DNA from: an uncultured Roseburia sp.
GTDB lineage: Bacteria; Bacillota; Clostridia; Lachnospirales; Lachnospiraceae
DNA: 64,000 bases
Direction: 5' to 3'
Assembly (NCBI GenBank): GCA_934317215.1
Contig: CAKREH010000003.1
Location: 62,001-126,000, forward strand
Below are positions 58,756 to 64,000 of the stretch, piece by piece. Within the stretch, counting starts at the first letter, position 1, and every line of letters starts with the position of its first letter. The notes under the pieces were generated by a model. It searched no databases. It had not been told where the DNA came from and saw only the letters and a list, made by a program, of their open reading frames with translations. Both the position numbers and the translations under genes were made by a program.

Positions 58756-59006
58756 TCATACGTTCCTAATTCATCTATTGTCTTAACAACAAAACCTCCG
58801 GCTTCTGCTTCCGCCATAGATTTATCCAGCATAGCAAGATATTCCGCATTTTTCTTTGCTTTCATAATATTGTTATACTCTGTTTCTGACATCATCACAA
58901 TATTTTCATTTTTCGGTCTCGAAACAATCAAAGTTTCACCTTCAAAAACCTTATCACATAATGCTTTAAAATTATCTCTTACATCCATCGACTTTACCGC
59001 CAACAT
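58752..59006 (-). CDS. yefM: YefM-family antitoxin
   Basis: 84 residues: N-terminal Phd/YefM DNA-binding part (SMDVRDNFKALCDKVFEGET, LIVSRPKNENIVMMSETEY) and a C-terminal toxin-binding tail. Binds YoeB and represses the pair. ATG follows GAGGTGTTAAA. Confidence 0.9.
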   Translation of the reverse strand: MLAVKSMDVRDNFKALCDKVFEGETLIVSRPKNENIVMMSETEYNNIMKAKKNAEYLAMLDKSMAEAEAGGFVVKTIDELGTYE

Positions 59007-59036
59007 TTTAACACCTCATTTCCGTATTATAAATCG

Positions 59037-59085
59037 TACGTTTTTTCGTACTTTTATTATATGCTATTATTATTCCAACGTCAAC
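59037..59085 (-). promoter_or_regulatory. yefM-yoeB promoter and palindromic operator
   Basis: TTGACG at 59080-59085, 17-bp spacer, TATAAT at 59057-59062. An inverted repeat GTACG-6-CGTAC (59037-59052) lies at the transcription start, the expected YefM site (core TGTACA-like in other species, here GTAC). Confidence 0.8.
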
Positions 59086-59259
59086 CGATTTTATACGAAT
59101 TTCCGCTAAAACAATTTGAATGTTACCGATTTAAAGATCTGTCAAAACATTTTGCTATCTCCCAATTGGTGCTAGAATAGAAATAGTACAAGCCAAAATG
59201 AGAATTTCCAAATACACATAAGCATGGTACAATAGAGGCATGCTGAAGGAGGATCTCAT

Positions 59260-59535
59260 ATGGCAAGGCTAAACGACTTCTCCAGTGAAGAACTTTTTCA
59301 GCAGATGGGAAATTACAAATGCGTCAAAAAAAATTAGAAAAGATCATTGCAAACGATGCTGCAGACGAACTCGATCCAGAACTGGTAACAAAATTATTAA
59401 AGAATATGTTAGAATATGTTAGAATATGTTAGAAGATGTTTCAACTAATATTGATGAAGTAGTAAAACAATTTGTAACAAAAATCTACGCCCATCCGAAC
59501 GGTAATTGTACCGTACATCTGGGCGTAGCACATTT
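59260..59535 (+). pseudogene. Broken recombinase-like gene
   Basis: An ATG with AAGGAGGATCTCAT starts MARLNDFSSEELFQQMGNYK, but frame is lost after 21 codons. Another frame continues MRQKKLEKIIANDAADELD, PELVTKLLKNMLE, and a third VVKQFVTKIYAHPNGNCTV and HLGVAHF. The last part recalls the end of serine recombinases. A 10-bp tandem repeat (agaatatgtt, about four copies, 59401-59440) produces one of the frameshifts. Identity of the ancestor is uncertain; decay is clear. Confidence 0.55.
59401..59440. repeat. 10-bp tandem repeat in the pseudogene
   Basis: agaatatgtt three times exactly and a fourth copy with one change. Confidence 0.9.
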
Positions 59536-59541
59536 TACAAG

Positions 59542-59615
59542 TAGCGGAAGGGAGATTCGAACTCTCGACACTACGGGTATGAACCGTATGCTCTAGCCAA
59601 CTGAGCTATTCCGCC
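59542..59615 (-). tRNA. tRNA-Met (anticodon CAT)
   Basis: Acceptor GGCGGAA/TTCCGCT, anticodon arm ACGGT-TCATACC-style with CAT, T-loop TTCGAAT. Whether initiator or elongator is not decided here; the acceptor pairing suggests elongator. Confidence 0.9.
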
Positions 59616-59647
59616 ATATTGAATTGTCATCAGAACTTCTGATGTAA

Positions 59648-59720
59648 TGGGACCTATAGGGCTCGAACCTATGACCCTCTGCTTGTAAGGCAGATGCTCT
59701 CCCAGCTGAGCTAAGATCCC
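59648..59720 (-). tRNA. tRNA-Val (anticodon TAC)
   Basis: Acceptor GGGATCT/AGGTCCC, anticodon arm CTGCC-TTACAA-GCAG, T-loop TTCGAGC. Confidence 0.93.
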
Positions 59721-59792
59721 ATTTGCGTCGGCTACTTTTCGCAACCGACTTCTAAAGTATACTATTCCAGGATATAAATGTCAACACTTTTT

Positions 59793-62255
59793 TTATATTT
59801 TTTTGCATGCCAGTAAACGTTCGACCAGTTTCACACATTCCGCTGCATCTTTCGAATAGCCATCTGCTCCGATCTCATCCGAAAAACTCTCCGTGATCGC
59901 TGCTCCTCCAATTACGATCTTCGCCGTACAGCCTTTTTCTTTTGCCAGCTCCACAACGTCTTTCATCCGCATCATTGTGGTCGTCATCAGTGCGGAAAGT
60001 CCGATCACCTTCGCACCTTCATTCATTGCAGTATCCACGATCACATCTGCCGGAACATCCTTGCCAAGGTCAATCACGTGATAACCGTAATTCTTCAACA
60101 TCAGAACCACAAGATTTTTTCCGATATCATGGATATCGCCCTCAACTGTCGCAACAACGATCGTAGCCATTGCCTCTGTATTGCTGCGCTCTAACATCGG
60201 CTCTAAGTACTCGATTGCAAGTTTCATCGTATTAGCAGAAGAAATCAGCTGTGGCAGGAAATATTTCTTTTTATCAAATAATTCTCCTACTTCATTAATC
60301 GCAGCAATCAGATGCTCATTGATAATCTCATCCGGTTTGGCTCCGCCATCCAGCATCTTTTTTACTTCTTCTAATATATGTTCTTTGTTTCCCTTTAAAA
60401 CTGCCTGAAACACACCGCTTCCCGTACTCTCTTTCCTGGTTTCTCCGCCAGCCGCAGATGTACCTGCAGGTGTTTTCTGAACCATGACACGCTCCATACC
60501 GGCATATTTTTCTGACAGAAAATTCATACGCTCAATATAACGGATGTCGCTTTCTTTCTTATTCAACAGCATATCCGACGCAAATGCGGCATTCATCAGA
60601 AGTTCCTGTGACGGATTTGCAATCGCCATCGTAAGGCCATTTGCGATCGCCATTGTAAGAAAGGCCGTATTGACATAAGTACGTTCCGGCAGTCCGAATG
60701 AAATATTAGAAAGTCCGCATGCTGTCGGCAGTTCCAGTTCATTTTTGCAATAGGAAAATGTCTCAAAACACTCTAACGCTGCATTCGGATTTGCTCCGAT
60801 CGTGGCAACCAGTCCATCCACAATGATATCTTCTTTTGCCATACCGATCCGCACCGCCTCATCCATAATCGTGCGGATAATGCCGTGTTTCTCAGCAGAA
60901 TCTTTTGGCAGTCCTTCATCCGAGAGTGGAAGCAGGATAAACATTGCCCCGTATTTCTTTGCAATCGGAAGCAGTTTTTCAAACTTTTCTTTTTCCAGTG
61001 AAATTGAATTGATCAAAGCACGTCCCGGATAGATGCGGAGCGCAGCCTCAATAATATCCACATGGCTGGAATCAATGCAGAGCGGACAATCCACCGTCGA
61101 AGTCACTTCGTAAATGGTACGCAGCATCATCTCTTTTTCATCAATACCGTTCATACCCATATTGATGTCAAGGATCGATGCTCCATTTTCCTCCTGTTCT
61201 AATGCCATAGTGCGGACAAGATTTAAGGAACCCTCTTTTAACTCTGCCTGCAGTTTTTTCTTTCCGGTCGGGTTAATACGTTCTCCAATAACCATAAAAC
61301 GTCCTTCAAGCGTGATCTCTACAGATTTACGCTCTGAAGTCAGCATTCTTCTCTTCGTCTGAAGCGGTGCTTTGACCGGGATACCTTTTACTGCTTCCTT
61401 TAAAGCACGGATGTGCTCCGGTGTTGTTCCACAGCATCCTCCAATGATGGCAGCACCCTCTTCGACCAGTTTTTTTCCGACTTCGGCAAATTCTTCCGGC
61501 TCTACATTAAAAACGGTCTGACCATCAATCAACTCCGGCATTCCGGCATTTGGTTTTGCGAGAAGCGGTATCGCTGCATACTCTGCCATCTTCGCGATCG
61601 GCTCTAACATTGCCTCCGGTCCGGTCGAACAGTTCATTCCGACCGCATCCGCACCAAGGCTCTGCATCACAACAACCGCTGTCACCGGATCTGTTCCATA
61701 CAGTGTTCTTCCGTCTTCATTATAAGTCAATGAAACCATGACTGGCAGGTCACATACTTCACGGATTGCCAGCACAGCCGCACGGCATTCCTGCAGGCTC
61801 ATCATCGTTTCAACCACAAAAAGATCTGCTCCGGCATCCGCAATAATTTTCGCCTGCTCTTTATAAACATCCACCAGATCCTCAAACATCAGATCTCCCA
61901 ACGGATAAAGCTGTTCTCCTGCCATGGTAAGATCTCCGGCAACCAGCGCATTTGTACCCTTTGCAGCCTCTTTTGAGAGTGCGACAAGCTTGCGGTTCAT
62001 CTCCTCTAAATGATCTTCCAAACCATATTCTTTTAATTTTATTCTGCTCGCGGTAAAGGTCGGCGCAAATAAAATATCGGTTCCGGCCTCTACATACCGT
62101 TTCTGCAGATCGATCAACACTTCTGAATTTTCCAGGATCCACTGCTCCGGACATACTCCGACCGGCATTCCTGCCTTCTGTAAATTCGTTCCTGTTGCAC
62201 CATCAAGCAGTACCGGACCTTTTTTTACCAGCTCCCTAAACGCTTCTCTTGTCAT
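59793..62255 (-). CDS. metH: Cobalamin-dependent methionine synthase, short form
   Basis: 820 residues. Homocysteine domain 1-300 with zinc cysteines (MNCSTGP near 205, IIGGCCGTTPEH near 273), pterin domain about 315-580 (GERINPTGKKKLQ, LDINMGMNGIDE), B12 cap about 600-690 and B12-binding domain to the end with GDIHDIGKN (His about 709 is the lower cobalt ligand). The C-terminal SAM-dependent activation domain of E. coli MetH (1227 aa) is absent, as in many clostridia, so a separate reactivase is needed. Methylates homocysteine. Confidence 0.95.
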   Translation of the reverse strand: MTREAFRELVKKGPVLLDGATGTNLQKAGMPVGVCPEQWILENSEVLIDLQKRYVEAGTDILFAPTFTASRIKLKEYGLEDHLEEMNRKLVALSKEAAKGTNALVAGDLTMAGEQLYPLGDLMFEDLVDVYKEQAKIIADAGADLFVVETMMSLQECRAAVLAIREVCDLPVMVSLTYNEDGRTLYGTDPVTAVVVMQSLGADAVGMNCSTGPEAMLEPIAKMAEYAAIPLLAKPNAGMPELIDGQTVFNVEPEEFAEVGKKLVEEGAAIIGGCCGTTPEHIRALKEAVKGIPVKAPLQTKRRMLTSERKSVEITLEGRFMVIGERINPTGKKKLQAELKEGSLNLVRTMALEQEENGASILDINMGMNGIDEKEMMLRTIYEVTSTVDCPLCIDSSHVDIIEAALRIYPGRALINSISLEKEKFEKLLPIAKKYGAMFILLPLSDEGLPKDSAEKHGIIRTIMDEAVRIGMAKEDIIVDGLVATIGANPNAALECFETFSYCKNELELPTACGLSNISFGLPERTYVNTAFLTMAIANGLTMAIANPSQELLMNAAFASDMLLNKKESDIRYIERMNFLSEKYAGMERVMVQKTPAGTSAAGGETRKESTGSGVFQAVLKGNKEHILEEVKKMLDGGAKPDEIINEHLIAAINEVGELFDKKKYFLPQLISSANTMKLAIEYLEPMLERSNTEAMATIVVATVEGDIHDIGKNLVVLMLKNYGYHVIDLGKDVPADVIVDTAMNEGAKVIGLSALMTTTMMRMKDVVELAKEKGCTAKIVIGGAAITESFSDEIGADGYSKDAAECVKLVERLLACKKI

Positions 62256-62347
62256 TGCTGCCAGTTCCTTTCCTTTTCACGTCATTTTTATCTTGTGTAA
62301 TCTGCTGTCTTTTTTATCATTCAGCGGCTTTCCGTCATATCGCTTTT

Positions 62348-63427
62348 CTAAAGGATCGTGCCGCCTCCGGCAACATATTCTCCATCATATAATACGACTG
62401 CCTGTCCGGGTGTCACTGCACGCACCGGCTCTAAAAATTCACAGTGTATCGTATCTTCTCCGGTTCTTGTCACCTTACACATACTTCCACTGTGGGAATA
62501 ACGGATTTTTGCCTTCAAAAGCATCTCATCCTGAATATCCGGGATCGACATAAAATTAATATGATCTGCATCCAGTTCATAAGTAAACACATCTCTGTTC
62601 TCACCAAGTACGACCTCATTTGTCTCCGGCCGTATCTCCGTGACAAATACCGGATGCCCGAATGCAATACCCAGTCCCTTTCTCTGTCCGATCGTATAAT
62701 GCGTAATCCCTTTATGTTTTCCGACTACAGTTCCGTCTGTCAGAACAAAATTTCCCGGAGGTGGCACCTGATCGCCGCATTCCCGGTCAATAAATCCGGC
62801 ATAATCATTGTCAGAGATAAAGCAGATCTCCTGACTGTCTTTTTTATGTGCAACCATAAGACCGATCTCCTCTGCAATCTTACGGATCTCATCTTTATGA
62901 TAGGCACCGACCGGCATCAATGTGTGTGACAACTGTTCCTGTGTCAGATTGTAAAGTGCATACGTCTGATCTTTGGCTGCTGTCACGGAATTTTTAATTG
63001 CATATCTTCCATTGGAAAGCTGCTCGATCCTCGCATAGTGCCCGGTTGCAATGTAATCTGCACCGATTGCAAGACTCCGATCTAACAATGCTTCCCATTT
63101 TACATAGCGGTTACATGCAATACACGGATTTGGCGTCCTGCCTTTTAAATATTCCGCAGTAAAATAATCCATGACATTTTTCTTAAATTCCTGTTTGAAA
63201 TTCATGACGTAATAAGGAATTCCAAGACGGTCTGCCACTCTTCTGGCATCATCTACTGCCGAAAGACCACAGCACCCGCCACTCTCCTCCTGCACAAATT
63301 CATCCTCATCCTGCCAGATCTGCATGGTCACACCGATCACATCATATCCCTGTTCCTTCAAAAGGTATGCTGCCACAGAGGAATCCACACCGCCTGACAT
63401 ACCGACTACTACTTTCTTTGCTGCCAT
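62348..63427 (-). CDS. mnmA: tRNA 2-thiouridylase MnmA
   Basis: 359 residues from the ATG after GGAGAAAAGA. PP-loop VVVGMSGGVDSSVAAYLL, catalytic cysteines in TPNPCIACNRYVKW and EICFISDNDYAGF, plus a C-terminal barrel. Adds sulfur to U34 of tRNA-Glu, -Gln and -Lys. Confidence 0.96.
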   Translation of the reverse strand: MAAKKVVVGMSGGVDSSVAAYLLKEQGYDVIGVTMQIWQDEDEFVQEESGGCCGLSAVDDARRVADRLGIPYYVMNFKQEFKKNVMDYFTAEYLKGRTPNPCIACNRYVKWEALLDRSLAIGADYIATGHYARIEQLSNGRYAIKNSVTAAKDQTYALYNLTQEQLSHTLMPVGAYHKDEIRKIAEEIGLMVAHKKDSQEICFISDNDYAGFIDRECGDQVPPPGNFVLTDGTVVGKHKGITHYTIGQRKGLGIAFGHPVFVTEIRPETNEVVLGENRDVFTYELDADHINFMSIPDIQDEMLLKAKIRYSHSGSMCKVTRTGEDTIHCEFLEPVRAVTPGQAVVLYDGEYVAGGGTIL

Positions 63428-63716
63428 TCTTTTCTCCATTTCATCTATCTCAAATATTTTCTATTCTGCCAGATGTCAACATCCATTTTTACACTATCTA
63501 TTATTTGACCATACATCGCCCCATTGTGCAATCTTTTTTTCCGGTGCGCTGATTATTTTTTTGCAAAATTTATGAGAAACCCAATCCGAGTTTCTCATAA
63601 ATGATTGTTGTGATATAATCCTTCCACCGTCCGGATCACATCATACCAGTATGACCGCTGCTGTCCGCTTTCAAAACATATGAAACACAGCAGCATATTT
63701 TTCTGCAGCTCTGCGA
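63428..63716. other. Intergenic stretch
   Basis: Contains the terminator of the right-edge gene (63568-63602: ATTTATGAGAAAC/GTTTCTCATAAAT with T-rich minus-strand tail). The rest shows no further gene or strong signal. Confidence 0.6.
63568..63602 (-). terminator. Terminator after the FliD-like gene
   Basis: Inverted repeat ATTTATGAGAAAC/GTTTCTCATAAAT with a T-rich tail on the minus strand (ATTTTGC). Confidence 0.8.
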
Positions 63717-64000
63717 TCAGATCGTAGAGTTATAAAGTTCGCCTGTTCTGTAATTATAGGTATAAGAACCTGATTTCTGATAGGTATTCGCCTTTGCGGC
63801 CTCACTCTTTGCATAAGACTCTGCACGGCCTGCCTGCCGTTTCACTTCTGTTCCATAATAGCTGCTGTCTGCAAACATTGCCTTTACCTTACTCATATCA
63901 GTCTTCTTAAACTTCTCTTCATCAATGGTAAGCTTGTTGTCTGCACCTATAGAAATACCGATATCAGAAAGTGATTTACGGTTTGCCTCTGTCACATTCA
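63717..64000 (-). CDS. C-terminal end of a FliD-like or related surface protein (partial)
   Basis: The last 94 codons of a gene that enters from the right edge. The pattern LSDIGISIGADNKLTIDEEK, FKKTDMSKVKAMF and the end SYTYNYRTGELYNSTI is reminiscent of the end of flagellar cap (FliD) proteins and their Lachnospiraceae relatives. The in-frame GTG at 63995 is unlikely to be a true start. Confidence 0.5.
   Translation of the reverse strand, partial: NVTEANRKSLSDIGISIGADNKLTIDEEKFKKTDMSKVKAMFADSSYYGTEVKRQAGRAESYAKSEAAKANTYQKSGSYTYNYRTGELYNSTI

Overview
The window looks like part of a chromosome from an anaerobic Firmicute of the Lachnospiraceae (Roseburia/Agathobacter-like). The evidence is the clostridial-type ThiC, SigH, RlmB, MrnC, CysS and CysE set, the Cys T-box and TPP riboswitch, the AT-rich intergenic DNA, the GGDEF signalling protein and a FliD-like fragment at the right end. 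About two thirds of the window (1 to about 43.1 kb) is a tailed-phage (siphovirus-type) prophage that runs off the left edge. The rest (43.1-64 kb) is ordinary chromosome.

Prophage, read right to left because most genes are on the minus strand. A tRNA-Thr at 43.14 kb, with direct repeats just inside it, is the likely right attachment site. A rightward operon of very small genes (40.0-41.65 kb) carries three type II hammerhead ribozyme candidates, each starting on the stop codon of the gene before it. It is followed by a terminator and a structured non-coding stretch. To its left lie a divergent repressor switch (39.6-40.0 kb), a Bro-N antirepressor, an XRE regulator with repeated operators, a HicAB toxin-antitoxin pair, phased GTTGCA repeats, a small-terminase-like protein, MazG and several tiny genes. 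At 32.9-34.7 kb is an RNA array with four normal tRNAs (Ser, Ser, Glu, Tyr) and several shrunken tRNA-like elements. Next come a DUF4062 cargo gene and a set of small zinc-ribbon, P-loop and lipoprotein genes. The virion block follows: large terminase (start overlapped by a terminator-like hairpin), portal, HNH endonuclease, scaffold, major capsid with an Ig-like tail, head-tail joining genes, major tail protein, tail chaperones joined by a -1 frameshift, tape measure, distal tail, a tail spike with an S74 chaperone, and a tail fibre. The fibre's C-terminal part lies in a 660-bp segment bounded by 23-bp inverted repeats, with a second, silent C-terminal module on the other strand. This is a DNA-inversion host-range switch like the Mu G segment. 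Holin-like genes and an M15 endolysin come next, then a CI/Cro-type switch with face-to-face promoters and palindromic operators, an ORF6N/ORF6C antirepressor, a free-standing Spo0A DNA-binding domain, and the start of an SSB-like gene at the left edge.

Cargo genes set among the structural genes (Abi-alpha/DUF4393-like, DUF4062, a zinc-ribbon membrane protein, a lipoprotein and a possible HEPN-like protein) are candidates for superinfection exclusion or lysogenic conversion.

Chromosome. A PIN/NYN-like protein is followed by thiC with its TPP riboswitch and terminator. Next is the cysE-cysS-mrnC-rlmB-sigH run under a Cys T-box, with an 18-bp tandem repeat between rlmB and sigH. A REC-GGDEF response regulator converges on a large TEKP-repeat surface protein. 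Then come ispF with a Cys-rich tail, a secreted ComEC-like metallo-beta-lactamase lipoprotein, a YefM-YoeB pair with its operator, a decayed recombinase-like gene, tRNA-Met and tRNA-Val, metH without the activation domain, mnmA, and the end of a FliD-like gene.
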